Shown one piece after another: positions 27,153-36,627 of a stretch of 64,000 nucleotides of DNA. The notes beneath the pieces were generated by a model, which did not search any database, had not been told where the DNA came from, and was given only the letters and a program-made list of their open reading frames with translations. Position 1 is the first letter of the stretch. Each line of letters starts with the position of its first letter. The translations under genes were made by a program, and so were the position numbers. Source of the DNA: an uncultured Lachnospiraceae bacterium (GTDB taxonomy: Bacteria; Bacillota; Clostridia; Lachnospirales; Lachnospiraceae); NCBI GenBank assembly GCA_946405625.1, contig CAMJHQ010000006.1, forward strand, positions 1 to 64,000, given 5' to 3'.

Positions 27153-28528
27153 AATCTTGCCAACCTTCCTATTTCATTATTTTCTTCTATCTTTGCACCA
27201 TTTTCACTTATGACAAGAATGGTTTTTTTCTTTAGTTTTCCTACCTGCTCACTGACTGTGCCATAATATCCGTCGGTAAGAATTATCATCACCTCCGGTT
27301 TTATACGATGTTCCCGAATATACTTATATACACAGTTTATATCCGTTCCTCCCGTATGATTTGCCAGACACTTCAGTATATCCTCTTTATGACGTATGTC
27401 TTTATATATATCGGTTACCTCCGTGTCCCAGAATGCAATATTAAAATTACAATTGAACTGTTTCGATATCCGGTATAGCTGTGTCATGAACTGATTCATT
27501 TCGTCTCCGTTTATTGAACCCGAAGAGTCAACAAATGCCCATATATCCCCCAGCTCATCGTCTATTTTACCGAGCCCCGGAACGATCAGATCCATATGTA
27601 TATATTTTCTTTCCGGCGTGAAGTAAGAGCTTTCCTCATCTTCTCTTTCCTGAAGAAAATCGTATAGAAGCTTATGCCACGGAAGTTTCTTGGTTTCTAC
27701 GAGTGTGAGTACTTCCGATGGCAGGAATTTACTGTCCCCGGTTCCCCTTTTTTTGATCGTATTTCTCAGGAGCTCTCTTATCTGTGCATCACAGATTTTT
27801 GATTCTTCCTCACCGAGCGAATCCGGTGCATCCAGATCCATCATCGTAAGATGCAATTTCTTTTTATTAATCCCTCTTAATACGCCTTTATTATTCTTTT
27901 TGTCCGAAAGTAATTTTTTATACAATTCTTCTGTATAATCATACCAATATATCTGATCAACGAATACTCCCTTGTCAGGTCTTTCGAATTTCATACCTCG
28001 GGGCAGCTGATGCTTCAGTCTGTCCAAACTATGGTTCACAACACCATCAGCTGCTATATTCCATACCTCGTGGTCTCTGCCTATGCCCCTCTTCCAGTGA
28101 AGCAGTAATATATGGTAAACCTCATGAAGAATAACATAATTTCTCTGGCCCTCATTAAGAGTTCGAAGAAAATTCGGATTATAACGTATGCACTTTCCGT
28201 TGGTGCATGCCGTGGGAATACTCTTATCCTCGATGATAGGGATTTTCATCAGGATATCTCCGTAGAAAGGTTTCGCACGCATCATTTCCACTTTAAACTT
28301 CGAAATACCGCGTCTTATATTCTCATCAGAATCCTTGAAGTACGCCTTTTCCTTTACAGCATTGCTACGATTTCTTCTTTCATCAGCCGGATCGGATACT
28401 TTTACCTGATCATTCCTTTCTGCCATGGGTTTCGACGCTTCCTCCATGGTTTTGGCTATCTCATCAATACCCTTTATCAGGCATTCCTCAGTCTGTTCTA
28501 TTATTTTTTTGAAAATGTCTCCAAACAT
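27149..28528 (-). CDS. Putative metallopeptidase with VWA-like domain
   Basis: The 459-residue protein has an N-terminal putative metallopeptidase domain of the DUF2201 type with the zinc motif HEVYH (135-139), followed by further His residues, and a C-terminal VWA-like domain with the metal-site pattern DSSGS (in DIWAFVDSSGSINGD) and a late DGYYG. Such proteins are encoded with MoxR ATPases. The pair probably forms a chaperone-like or protease module in the cytoplasm; no signal peptide is present. Confidence 0.88.
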   Translation of the reverse strand: MFGDIFKKIIEQTEECLIKGIDEIAKTMEEASKPMAERNDQVKVSDPADERRNRSNAVKEKAYFKDSDENIRRGISKFKVEMMRAKPFYGDILMKIPIIEDKSIPTACTNGKCIRYNPNFLRTLNEGQRNYVILHEVYHILLLHWKRGIGRDHEVWNIAADGVVNHSLDRLKHQLPRGMKFERPDKGVFVDQIYWYDYTEELYKKLLSDKKNNKGVLRGINKKKLHLTMMDLDAPDSLGEEESKICDAQIRELLRNTIKKRGTGDSKFLPSEVLTLVETKKLPWHKLLYDFLQEREDEESSYFTPERKYIHMDLIVPGLGKIDDELGDIWAFVDSSGSINGDEMNQFMTQLYRISKQFNCNFNIAFWDTEVTDIYKDIRHKEDILKCLANHTGGTDINCVYKYIREHRIKPEVMIILTDGYYGTVSEQVGKLKKKTILVISENGAKIEENNEIGRLARL

Positions 28529-28565
28529 TTTTCGCCTTATCTATCATCTAATACGAATTAATCTG

Positions 28566-29615
28566 TTAACAAAACATCAACGGAAGCCTGTACTTCACCG
28601 CTACCATATTGCTGATATCACGACTTGGTCTGTTTCCTTCAGCATCAACTATATATTTCTGATGTACATACGTTAAATAATCATAATCATAAATTACCGG
28701 ATTCAGATGTTTTTCTCTGTAAATATAATAATCTTTCCCCTGGTAAATAACCTTATTAAGCTCACCGAAAAATGCATAACCGAGCATCAACCGAACTGTA
28801 ACGCTGATCCTTCCGTTATTCTCTAAAGCCGCTTTTTCATCGTAAACCGCGAGTACTATTTTATCCGGCTTTCTTCTGCCTTCAATCCTGAGAGCTCGCT
28901 CAAAGGCATCTTCGCTGTTCCGGTCGGTATACCCCTTATGATCTGATTTAAGCAGCATACTTACATACATTTCTCTGAAATCTTTATTCCAATCAGCTTC
29001 GATCTTTCTGATATACGGAGTTCCTTCAAATGGTAATTCCTCAAATGTACCGTCTCCGACGGATGATTTCAATTCCTTCCTGATATACGCTTCCGTATCC
29101 GTTGTTAAATACAGTGACCCCATTTCTCTGCTGATAGTCCTCGGAATATTATAATGTCCAAGGCAGGAACAGATATCCGCAAAATCTTCAAGCGAAGCAT
29201 ACCCCGAAGTCAGAAGCCTTCTTCCATCGGAAAGAGGAATACTGTTACTTTGTATTATCTCATAATCATCTTTATCAAGTGACCTTTTGAGCAGTATTGA
29301 TGGAGGATTCAGTTCTTTATCTCCTAATGTATTAAAAGAACCGCTTTCAAGACTCTTCAGACTTTCAGGAAGGATCACCTTCTCCAGATGTCTGCTGTTC
29401 GCAAAGGACATCGCTCCAATACTTTCAATACCCTCGGATATCAATATGGTTTTTACCGCATCACCGGCAAATACACCACCACCGACTCTTACGATTCTAT
29501 GACCGTTAACCTCAGGCGGAATAACGAGCGTATCTGAGTTTTCCTTTTTCAAGAAAACAAGCGTTCCGTTCATTATCAAATACTTGTCATCGCTATAGGT
29601 ATCTGTTGTCAGCAT
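28566..29615 (-). CDS. BspA-type leucine-rich repeat protein in the MoxR/VWA cluster
   Basis: The N-terminal third (about residues 15-105) has BspA/LRR_5 repeats (LVIPPEVNGHRIVRVGGGVFAG, ILISEGIESIGAMSFANSRHLEKV, ILPESLKSLESGSFNTLG). The remaining 240 residues are not recognised. There is no signal peptide, unlike surface BspA proteins, so it probably acts inside the cell. The ATG at 29615 has GGAGG 7 bases upstream; the ATG two codons earlier is too close to that site. It overlaps the small gene upstream and lies 37 bases before the VWA gene. A role as target adaptor of the MoxR/VWA module is a guess. Confidence 0.75.
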   Translation of the reverse strand: MLTTDTYSDDKYLIMNGTLVFLKKENSDTLVIPPEVNGHRIVRVGGGVFAGDAVKTILISEGIESIGAMSFANSRHLEKVILPESLKSLESGSFNTLGDKELNPPSILLKRSLDKDDYEIIQSNSIPLSDGRRLLTSGYASLEDFADICSCLGHYNIPRTISREMGSLYLTTDTEAYIRKELKSSVGDGTFEELPFEGTPYIRKIEADWNKDFREMYVSMLLKSDHKGYTDRNSEDAFERALRIEGRRKPDKIVLAVYDEKAALENNGRISVTVRLMLGYAFFGELNKVIYQGKDYYIYREKHLNPVIYDYDYLTYVHQKYIVDAEGNRPSRDISNMVAVKYRLPLMFC

Positions 29616-29884
29616 CTCCATGCCTCCCTTTCAATCCTTGCACGTCCGTCACGTATAGCTGTACTCAGTTCCTCTTCCGTCACAATTCCACCGTTTTTCT
29701 TTATACCCAATTCCGCAGCTTCTTTTGCTGTATCAAGGAGCTCTCTGACAGGTTTGATAAGTTCTTCATCCACTTGATCATAAGTCAGGATATTTATAAG
29801 TTCAGCCAGCGAACACTTTATGTTCTCTTCATATCCGCTGGAAATTATCTTTGAAATAAATATACGAATTTCCTCTGCCGTCAT
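29609..29884 (-). CDS. Small helical protein of the MoxR/VWA cluster, unknown function
   Basis: This 91-residue acidic, mostly helical protein (SLAELINILTYDQVDEELIK, RELLDTAKEAAELGIKKNGG) has a good GGAG site before its ATG and overlaps the LRR gene. It is not recognised. It appears to be the first gene of the MoxR/VWA operon. Confidence 0.65.
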   Translation of the reverse strand: MTAEEIRIFISKIISSGYEENIKCSLAELINILTYDQVDEELIKPVRELLDTAKEAAELGIKKNGGIVTEEELSTAIRDGRARIEREAWRC

Positions 29885-29964
29885 AATCTGCTCCTTTCCT
29901 TAACATCAATATCGCTTTCTTATATTGTAAATCACATACCCTTCCGACGAACTCCGGGATTGTG

Positions 29965-30906
29965 TTAAAACTGTTTAATTATTTCCGCATCTTCTCCGAA
30001 TCCCGTTCTGAGCGCATTATCCGGTGTATATATAAGCCCTCTCGCATAGTCCGGACCGCCAAACTCGGTTTCACGTCCGTAAAAGTGTACTATCCGTCCG
30101 CTTTCTGCCGCATAGATACCATCCGTACAGTGGCAATATTCAAAATCCGTGAAACATTTTCTGAATAAGATTTCCGGATCTTCCGGGTCAAGCACCTCTC
30201 TATATGATACACGGTTCATCTCGGTATATGGATTTATCGGCATGACCGTTACAAAACCGACCTTCGGGACTCTTACCCTATCAGCAAATTCCATGAATTT
30301 CTTTGCTTCTTCTTTGGTTCCGATTCCGTCCTTCAGAAGAAGACAATTAAATACGAATAATCTCTTATCCTTAACTCCTCCGACAATTTCAGTCAATTCC
30401 TCCTCTGTCGGGACATCCAGATTAAACAGCCTTCTGTTTATATCATCATCATAATGATGCCTGCTTATATGTATAGTGTCAATAAAAAGATATTTTTTAA
30501 TCTTACTCAGCTCTCCGAGACCGATTCCGTTTGTATTTATGCTGAGCTGTATTTCAAGTCCGAATATCTCGAAGATCATCTCAACAATCTCATTAAGCAG
30601 CATCACATCCGTAAAAGGTTCTCCGCCTGTTATTGAAATGTTACTGACTATTTCACTTCTCTTCAGCTCGAGAAGTGCAGTTCTGAGCTTCTCTATATCG
30701 AGAAACCCTTTCCGGGAGATTGTCTTTGCCGCAACACAAAAAGGACACCCTCCCGCACAGAACTGCGTAGGGCATATCGACAGCTTCATCTTTAAAGGCA
30801 TCTCCTTCTCAGGATACGGTCCTCCGTCCTGGGAGCATCCGTAATTCTTAAGCCTTACCGACTTACCGAATATATTCACTTCTTTTACTAATTGGATTTC
30901 CTTCAC
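29965..30906 (-). CDS. Radical SAM protein
   Basis: The 313-residue protein has the radical SAM motif CAGGCPFC (Cys50, 54, 57), ISITGGEPF and LSINTNGIG. Two late cysteines (CFTDFEYCHC) could bind an auxiliary cluster, though no full SPASM pattern is seen. It starts with GTG preceded by GGGG. It lies 80 bases upstream of the MoxR/VWA gene set and may be transcribed with it. The substrate is unknown; the layout resembles activase or peptide-modifying enzymes only in general form. Confidence 0.82.
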   Translation of the reverse strand: MKEIQLVKEVNIFGKSVRLKNYGCSQDGGPYPEKEMPLKMKLSICPTQFCAGGCPFCVAAKTISRKGFLDIEKLRTALLELKRSEIVSNISITGGEPFTDVMLLNEIVEMIFEIFGLEIQLSINTNGIGLGELSKIKKYLFIDTIHISRHHYDDDINRRLFNLDVPTEEELTEIVGGVKDKRLFVFNCLLLKDGIGTKEEAKKFMEFADRVRVPKVGFVTVMPINPYTEMNRVSYREVLDPEDPEILFRKCFTDFEYCHCTDGIYAAESGRIVHFYGRETEFGGPDYARGLIYTPDNALRTGFGEDAEIIKQF

Positions 30907-31008
30907 TTAATCCCCTTTTGTTTCACGGAATCCTTCACCTTATTCCGATTTTGATTTCGGTAATTGACTCAAACGTAAATCCGTATAAATTATCGTCAAT
31001 TCATATTT

Positions 31009-31374
31009 TTAGAATAGCATTTTCATTATATCACTTAATTCGTCAAATGTAATACCGTTCATTTTTGCCTTATCTGCGGCCTCCGAAAGAAGTGCCTCAA
31101 TCTGTCGGAGATTTTCCTCCTTCAGAAACTCCGCATTCTGTGCTTTGACAAAGCTTCCCTTACCTGTATAGGTTTCTATAAAGCCGTCTCGCTCCAGCTC
31201 CTCATAGGCACGCTTGGTGGTGATGAGACTTATCCTCATCTGCATGGCCAGATTACGCATCGAAGGGAGAGCCTCCCCGGGGGCAAGCTCTCCACTCATT
31301 ATCATTGCTTTTATCTGATTAACGATCTGAAGATAGATCGGATCGTTAGATGAATTCGAAATTATTATATCCAT
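31009..31374 (-). CDS. GntR-family regulator, YtrA type
   Basis: The 121-residue protein has an N-terminal GntR winged helix (DPIYLQIVNQIKAMIMSGEL, PSMRNLAMQMRISLITTKRAYEELERDGFIETYTGKGSFV) and a short C-terminal helical tail typical of the YtrA subfamily. These regulators repress ABC exporter operons. The gene lies downstream of a CPBP gene and an ABC exporter, and a GTGTATATACAC palindrome inside the exporter promoter is a probable operator. Confidence 0.9.
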   Translation of the reverse strand: MDIIISNSSNDPIYLQIVNQIKAMIMSGELAPGEALPSMRNLAMQMRISLITTKRAYEELERDGFIETYTGKGSFVKAQNAEFLKEENLRQIEALLSEAADKAKMNGITFDELSDIMKMLF

Positions 31375-31470
31375 AGATTAATTCCTTATTTTCTGTTTTC
31401 AACCGGACTCAGCATTGAGACATTTACCAAGCGCCTTCAAAGTAAACCATTCTGTGCCATGTTGTAAATC

Positions 31471-32427
31471 CTATGAGACGCTTCTCCGGCGCGCCATATA
31501 TATCCAGCACGGAAGCCCTATGATGACTGATGATATTATCATGCATAGTCCTATCCGGAACTGATTTCCGAGTACATGCTCCTGTGCCAGAAATACACTC
31601 GCAAGCGGATTACATATGGTATCTATCACTGCATGAGCGATAATCGGTGCTATAACCGAATCTGTCATCTTTCGGAGCATCTGCAGCATAGCTCCTGCTC
31701 CTATACAGAATACACACATGAGAAGAATATTTGTAACCGGAAATCCCGGTGCACCCTTACCAAAGTTCAGTCCAATCGTAATAAGCGGCGGTGTATGCCA
31801 GAGTCCCCATATGATTCCACCGATTATTATGGAACCGTGAAGTCCTGTAAGCTTCTCCAGTTTATCATACATGAAGGCTCTCCATCCCAGTTCCTCTCCG
31901 ATCAGAATAAATGCCGCTGTATATGTTCCCATACTGTATAGCGAAAGTGCAGCAATTACTTCAAGCAATCCACCTCCCGCTTTAATCGTAAATCCTGCAC
32001 CCAGAACTATGGTAATAAATATACAGTTCAGGATTCCGAAAAGGATAGAAAGAATAACCGATAATAAATATCCTTTAAAATGTCCCGTAAACTTCGGAAA
32101 GAGTATATCATCTCTGAAACCTTCGTGAAAGATATATCTTGTGGCTATACAACCGATTGCAGGACTGAAAGTAGTTAGATAATAGAATAACCTATCAAGT
32201 CCTGTCATAGCATTTTTTTCACCAGATTCAGAATATAACTTCCAGCCAAAGGTGAGCATTAGGCCAAAGGTGATAAGGAGGAATACACCTATCTCTATAA
32301 GAATCTCTTTCTTAGTGAAACTGTCAGAAGTTCTGTATTTCTTCTTTTGAAGTTTTTCTTTATATATTGAAATATCTTTACTAATTTGAGATGCTATATC
32401 AGTAGTTTCTATACGATCAGTTGTCAT
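31471..32427 (-). CDS. CPBP-family intramembrane protease
   Basis: The 318-residue membrane protein has the three CPBP (Abi/CAAX protease) motifs: EELGWRAFMYD, GIIWGLWHTPPLI and a late HAVIDT. About eight membrane segments are visible. The family includes prenyl-protein proteases and bacteriocin self-immunity proteins. It overlaps the ABC permease gene by 11 bases, so it is part of the exporter operon, where an immunity or processing role is plausible but not shown. Confidence 0.88.
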   Translation of the reverse strand: MTTDRIETTDIASQISKDISIYKEKLQKKKYRTSDSFTKKEILIEIGVFLLITFGLMLTFGWKLYSESGEKNAMTGLDRLFYYLTTFSPAIGCIATRYIFHEGFRDDILFPKFTGHFKGYLLSVILSILFGILNCIFITIVLGAGFTIKAGGGLLEVIAALSLYSMGTYTAAFILIGEELGWRAFMYDKLEKLTGLHGSIIIGGIIWGLWHTPPLITIGLNFGKGAPGFPVTNILLMCVFCIGAGAMLQMLRKMTDSVIAPIIAHAVIDTICNPLASVFLAQEHVLGNQFRIGLCMIISSVIIGLPCWIYMARRRSVS

Positions 32428-33190
32428 CTCTCAGCACCCCCTTCCTGAAAACCTTGCAGGACACATGGTAAGATATATAATATGCAAGGACCATCAGATG
32501 TGTAAAAGCAGCCATCTCGATATAGTTTATGTAGGTAAGTCTGTTGATAAACCGCTGCAGTTCATCAGAAACAGCTCCGGAATCCGCATTATCACCGATT
32601 AATCTTATAATGATTTTGACCAGACCATCTTCTGCCATAAGCCACTCTATATTTCCGAAGAGCAGATAAATAGAGATAATTAAAACTACTACTATTGTGA
32701 TAAATATTCTGATTCCTACCGCCTTATCCGTACCAAATCTAAATGCAAGCGGCATCTCGACAGCATTTAAAAACATCTGTAACAGCATAAACATCAAAAC
32801 CAAGAGAGACATATCAACTGCTTTCCCGAAGAAAAGGCCAATCATCAGATCATTCAGTACACATATTATGTATGATATAAGATACATGATGAATACCGTC
32901 ATATACTTTGCTCCAACAATCAGCTTTGCACTGCCGGGAAGAGCCATGCCATAAAATCCCCACTGTTTTTTAGTATCAGCCTTTATTATATAACCATAGC
33001 TTAATGCGCCAATATACATAACTATCATGAGATCTGTTATTACAGCGCCCATCTCTGTCGGAAAAAGAACGATATTTGCAATATCTGCATATATTACATA
33101 CATTAATAATATAATAAATAGAATTGACAAAGAATTAGCAATGACTTTACTTTTTATAAGATATAAATCTTTATATATTAGTCCCCTCAT
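32417..33190 (-). CDS. ABC-2 type exporter membrane protein
   Basis: The 257-residue protein has about six hydrophobic segments and no soluble domain, starting MRGLIYKDLYLIKSKVIANS, a typical ABC-2 permease N terminus. It overlaps the next permease by four bases and the CPBP gene by 11. It probably forms the channel of an exporter with the paralogous permease and the ATPase upstream. Confidence 0.85.
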   Translation of the reverse strand: MRGLIYKDLYLIKSKVIANSLSILFIILLMYVIYADIANIVLFPTEMGAVITDLMIVMYIGALSYGYIIKADTKKQWGFYGMALPGSAKLIVGAKYMTVFIMYLISYIICVLNDLMIGLFFGKAVDMSLLVLMFMLLQMFLNAVEMPLAFRFGTDKAVGIRIFITIVVVLIISIYLLFGNIEWLMAEDGLVKIIIRLIGDNADSGAVSDELQRFINRLTYINYIEMAAFTHLMVLAYYISYHVSCKVFRKGVLRDDN

Positions 33191-33966
33191 ACTAGCTTCC
33201 CCTCTTTCTTAACTATTTTTACAGAAATCAGGTAGCTGACTACCGTAACCACTATAGATGTTACAATCGGTAATACATATAACACAGTCACATTCTGCAT
33301 CTTTTCAAAAAGATTTAACAAAATCTCTTTACTTCTTTCTTCGTTTTGTAATAAAACTATTGAAACGATCATGCCGGCTAACATAACAACTATAACCGGT
33401 ATAAGCTTGATTAGATCTACCTTTGCATTATTCTTCCCCTTATAAGCATATTCCTGTACGGAAAAATATCCCCCAAAAATAAGAAGTATAGACGAAAACC
33501 ATACCAGAATGATCATACCTTCCTGTCCTGCATATGATCCTTTGATGAGCAGTCCCTCTCCCGTTCCGGATATAAACTTCAGAATCTGACATCCGCCTAT
33601 ACCCGCCAGTAAGCATATTATATCTATAATTACTACCATCAGATAATTCACTCCGACTTCAACTTCCGGACGTATTCCCGAAGCTTTGAGATAAGCATGC
33701 CACCCGCAGTTATAATCCTTGTTTATCAGATTATATATATGTTCCACTGCCGTTCCCAGAATTACTCCTGCGACTATCCCAAAGGCCGACGATGTCGTCA
33801 GAATCTCATTTATAAGTTCACTGTCAAATGCATACTTTGCAATATTTCCATGCTTTGCCGATATAATCACCAAAAGACCCAGTAAGAATATACCAATGAA
33901 TATTGCAAAAGTTATCAGGAGATTTTTCCGTATTAAATATATATCTCTCAAGATCAATTCTTTCAT
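33187..33966 (-). CDS. ABC-2 type exporter membrane protein
   Basis: The 259-residue protein begins MKELILRDIYLIRKNLLITF and has about six membrane segments. It lies 65 bases after the ATPase gene and overlaps the second permease by four bases. The two permeases are distantly alike in length and N terminus and probably form a heterodimer. Confidence 0.85.
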   Translation of the reverse strand: MKELILRDIYLIRKNLLITFAIFIGIFLLGLLVIISAKHGNIAKYAFDSELINEILTTSSAFGIVAGVILGTAVEHIYNLINKDYNCGWHAYLKASGIRPEVEVGVNYLMVVIIDIICLLAGIGGCQILKFISGTGEGLLIKGSYAGQEGMIILVWFSSILLIFGGYFSVQEYAYKGKNNAKVDLIKLIPVIVVMLAGMIVSIVLLQNEERSKEILLNLFEKMQNVTVLYVLPIVTSIVVTVVSYLISVKIVKKEGKLV

Positions 33967-34031
33967 AACTCAACTCCTCGTTGATCTTACTTTTCTGCCA
34001 AATTCGTGCACAGCACCGCTTCGATATCTGT

Positions 34032-34907
34032 CTATCTCCACTGATCCTTATCTCTGTTAACGTAGAAGAGCATTATTTCCTCAAGCGTTGTCTTATCGAT
34101 CACTGCCCCCGAATACTTCTTTGCCGCCTTCGCTCTGTCGCTCACCATTATTTCCGCTCCGAAATCGTTAACCCTGGCACTTATATAGTCTTCTCTTTCA
34201 AAGTCCTTAAAGTCCTTCTTTGAACACTTAACAACACCGTGATTATCTAAGATTTCATCCTTGACTCCTGTAAGAAGAATTTTCCCCTTATCTATAAATG
34301 TAACCCTGTCCGCTATCTTCTCCAGATCCGATGTTATATGCGAAGACATCAGGATTGAATTATCCTCATCCTGAAGATATTCGAGGAATATATCTAATAT
34401 CTCATTTCTTACCACCGGATCAAGTCCCGTAGTTGCCTCATCCATGATAAGCAGCTTTGCCTTATGGGAAAGCCCTGCAGCTATCTGAAGCTTCATCTTC
34501 ATACCTTTGGAGAACTGTCCGAACTTCTTCTTGAAAGGAAGCTGGAATCTTTCCAGATAACCGAGAAATGTATCCTCATCCCACTCCTTCCATATTCCTC
34601 TCATCATACGAGTAAGCTGCTTAGCCGACAGGTCATCATTGAAAGGAAGCACATCGAATATGGCCGAAATCTGCTCCTTTAATTCATATTCATGCTCGGG
34701 CATCTCCTTACCCAGGAGACGTATCTCACCGCTGTCCCAGTTAAGAATATTCAGCAGTGAATTTATCGTTGTAGTCTTACCGGCACCGTTCTGTCCGATG
34801 AAACCCATGATGCTTCCCTTCGGAACATCAAAGCTTACGTTATCCAGTGTGAAGCCGTCATATTTCTTCGTCAGATTCTTTATTTCAATAGCATTTTCGT
34901 AATCCAT
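34032..34907 (-). CDS. ABC exporter ATP-binding protein (YtrB type)
   Basis: The 291-residue ATPase has Walker A GQNGAGKTT (38-46), a signature FSKGMKMKLQIA that departs from LSGGQ, Walker B LLIMDEATTGLDP, and SSHITSDLEKIADR at the switch. It is the first gene of a five-gene operon: ATPase, two permeases, CPBP protein, GntR regulator. YtrA-controlled exporters often respond to cell-wall antibiotics; the substrate here is unknown. Confidence 0.92.
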   Translation of the reverse strand: MDYENAIEIKNLTKKYDGFTLDNVSFDVPKGSIMGFIGQNGAGKTTTINSLLNILNWDSGEIRLLGKEMPEHEYELKEQISAIFDVLPFNDDLSAKQLTRMMRGIWKEWDEDTFLGYLERFQLPFKKKFGQFSKGMKMKLQIAAGLSHKAKLLIMDEATTGLDPVVRNEILDIFLEYLQDEDNSILMSSHITSDLEKIADRVTFIDKGKILLTGVKDEILDNHGVVKCSKKDFKDFEREDYISARVNDFGAEIMVSDRAKAAKKYSGAVIDKTTLEEIMLFYVNRDKDQWR

Positions 34908-35001
34908 GAAATCCTCCTGTAATTTCGAACCGCTTTATTATATTCATTTGCAGCACATGCTGAAGTAATGCGATCTTTAATGATATAGCACAACCAAACT
35001 T

Positions 35002-35057
35002 GATATATTGTATATATCTGATATACACAATATATCATGTGTATATACACTTGTCAA
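35002..35057 (-). promoter_or_regulatory. Promoter and GntR operator of the ABC exporter operon
   Basis: On the minus strand TTGACA (35052-35057) and TATATT (35029-35034) are 17 bases apart. The spacer holds the perfect 12-bp palindrome GTGTATATACAC (35039-35050), which fits a YtrA-type operator. A second, longer imperfect palindrome (GATATATTGT arms, 35002-35036) covers the -10 and start site. Binding at either site would block transcription. Confidence 0.7.
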
Positions 35058-35073
35058 CAGAAAAAAACGCATA

Positions 35074-35114
35074 CAAAAAACAGAGCCCCGGCCCTTATCG
35101 GACCGAGGCTCTGC
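35074..35114 (-). terminator. Terminator after the small membrane protein gene
   Basis: A stem of CAGAGCC-CCGG against CCG-AGGCTCTG (35081-35091 with 35103-35113) is followed on the minus strand by TTTTTT. It ends the zinc-ribbon protein/small membrane protein unit. Confidence 0.85.
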
Positions 35115-35125
35115 TTTACTTCAAT

Positions 35126-35398
35126 TTATCGATATTGTTTATAATCATTATACAAAAACTCTTTCGTGTCATTTTCCTGTTGCTGCTCATCTCTGTCTTT
35201 GCAGCTAAATAACTCATCCTCATCTTTTAAAACTTGAAAATATCGGGAAGCTTTAAAAAATTGCGAAAAATCAGTGGATTCCCCCTTTGAATCTCCGATA
35301 TCATTTGATTTTTTAACAACCCTCACTGTATAAAAAAGCGCTCCGACAATCGCCAGCGCAAGTGATGAAATCACGATGACAATGTATACTAAAAACAT
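35126..35398 (-). CDS. Small single-TM protein of unknown function
   Basis: The 90-residue protein has one membrane segment (about residues 3-25) followed by a charged tail rich in Asp, Glu, Lys and Gln. Its ATG is one base from the stop codon of the zinc-ribbon protein gene, so the two are probably translationally coupled and may interact. It is not recognised. Confidence 0.65.
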   Translation of the reverse strand: MFLVYIVIVISSLALAIVGALFYTVRVVKKSNDIGDSKGESTDFSQFFKASRYFQVLKDEDELFSCKDRDEQQQENDTKEFLYNDYKQYR

Positions 35399-35399
35399 A

Positions 35400-36575
35400 C
35401 TATCTGTCCTGCCTTTCTTTCATATATCTGTTAGTCTTTACCTCTGTTGTAAGAGATATGCTCTTTTTAAATTCATCGTATTTTTGTCTGCCAATTAATA
35501 TCATAATGAGTATTATAATAGCATTTATAGCAAAAGGGAACGCGTTAATTACTTTATAAAGTAAAGAAAATGATATCATACCAAATCCGAATAAAACTAA
35601 AAAAGCAAGTAAAATAGTTAAATACACCTTTGATCTGACAGCAGGAACAGCTCCAACCATTTTACCCGTCTGACCGTTAACCAGAATTGTATAAGGTTTA
35701 TTGTCAAAATTAAACGTTAAAAACCACACGGGAAGCAGTGCATATTCGGTTTTTGTAACTTTATGTATAGGCGAAGATTTAGCCAGCCAACCACCCTCAT
35801 GTTTTAATCTTTTCTCAGCTAATTTATTAAAGTATTCTTTCACCCTTGATATAGCTTTATCATGGACGTCATTTACCTTCACATCGAATCTGTCCGAATA
35901 ATATCCTGAAAGATATGCCATATCAAATCCCCTGAGTTCCCTCATATCGTAAGGCTCTAGTCTGACAGAAGTATCGTCATCAAGCTGAGACGATGCATCG
36001 AGCGTTATTTTTTCGAAGAAAGCCTCTGCTTCAACATACTCAACTCTTTCTTTCTTATACTTATTTTCATAACTCCAGTACTGAAAGTCCTTGTAACGTA
36101 TGTCAAACATCCAGAAAGGTACATAAATCCCTCTGATCTTTTCAACTTCAAAATTCTTGATCGCTTCAGGTATATAATATCCTTTATTCAGTTCATCACG
36201 TATTATTCTTTCTGCCTCATTCTTTGTAACCTTAAACGGAATTATATAGTTTGGTTTAAGGACATTATCAATTCTATCCTTAATGACAGTCGCCTGACCG
36301 CAGTAAGCACAGAAAGTAGATGTTTCTACTCCGTTTACTGCAAGTTCTGCACCGCAGGCTGTACACCGAACAATCTGCATCTTTATGAAATCTGTTTCGA
36401 CCGGCTGCTGAATTTCCTCTTCTTCTATAGATTCCTCAAGCTCTGTTTCCCCCGAATAAGAGCTTTGAGTTAATTCATCAACCCTGAACTCACTTCTGCA
36501 ATAGCCGCAGACCATCCTGTCTTTCTCTACGGAATACTCTATAACCCCTCCGCAGTTTTTACATTTGAAAATCAT
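35400..36575 (-). CDS. Zinc-ribbon membrane protein
   Basis: The 391-residue protein begins with one zinc ribbon (CKNCGG...CGYC) and has a second at about residues 70-95 (CTACGAEL...CAYC). A soluble domain of about 200 residues follows, then a membrane hairpin near the C terminus (VYLTILLAFLVLFGFGMISF and FAINAIIILIMILIG). The ATG at 36575 has GGGAG 7 bases upstream; a 28-codon extension has no zinc-ribbon-like sequence. Proteins of this layout are widespread in Firmicutes and have no settled function. Confidence 0.82.
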   Translation of the reverse strand: MIFKCKNCGGVIEYSVEKDRMVCGYCRSEFRVDELTQSSYSGETELEESIEEEEIQQPVETDFIKMQIVRCTACGAELAVNGVETSTFCAYCGQATVIKDRIDNVLKPNYIIPFKVTKNEAERIIRDELNKGYYIPEAIKNFEVEKIRGIYVPFWMFDIRYKDFQYWSYENKYKKERVEYVEAEAFFEKITLDASSQLDDDTSVRLEPYDMRELRGFDMAYLSGYYSDRFDVKVNDVHDKAISRVKEYFNKLAEKRLKHEGGWLAKSSPIHKVTKTEYALLPVWFLTFNFDNKPYTILVNGQTGKMVGAVPAVRSKVYLTILLAFLVLFGFGMISFSLLYKVINAFPFAINAIIILIMILIGRQKYDEFKKSISLTTEVKTNRYMKERQDR

Positions 36576-36627
36576 ATTAGTTCTCCCTAAAATACTTTTA
36601 CCACTCGTAAAATATCTCTGTACAATC

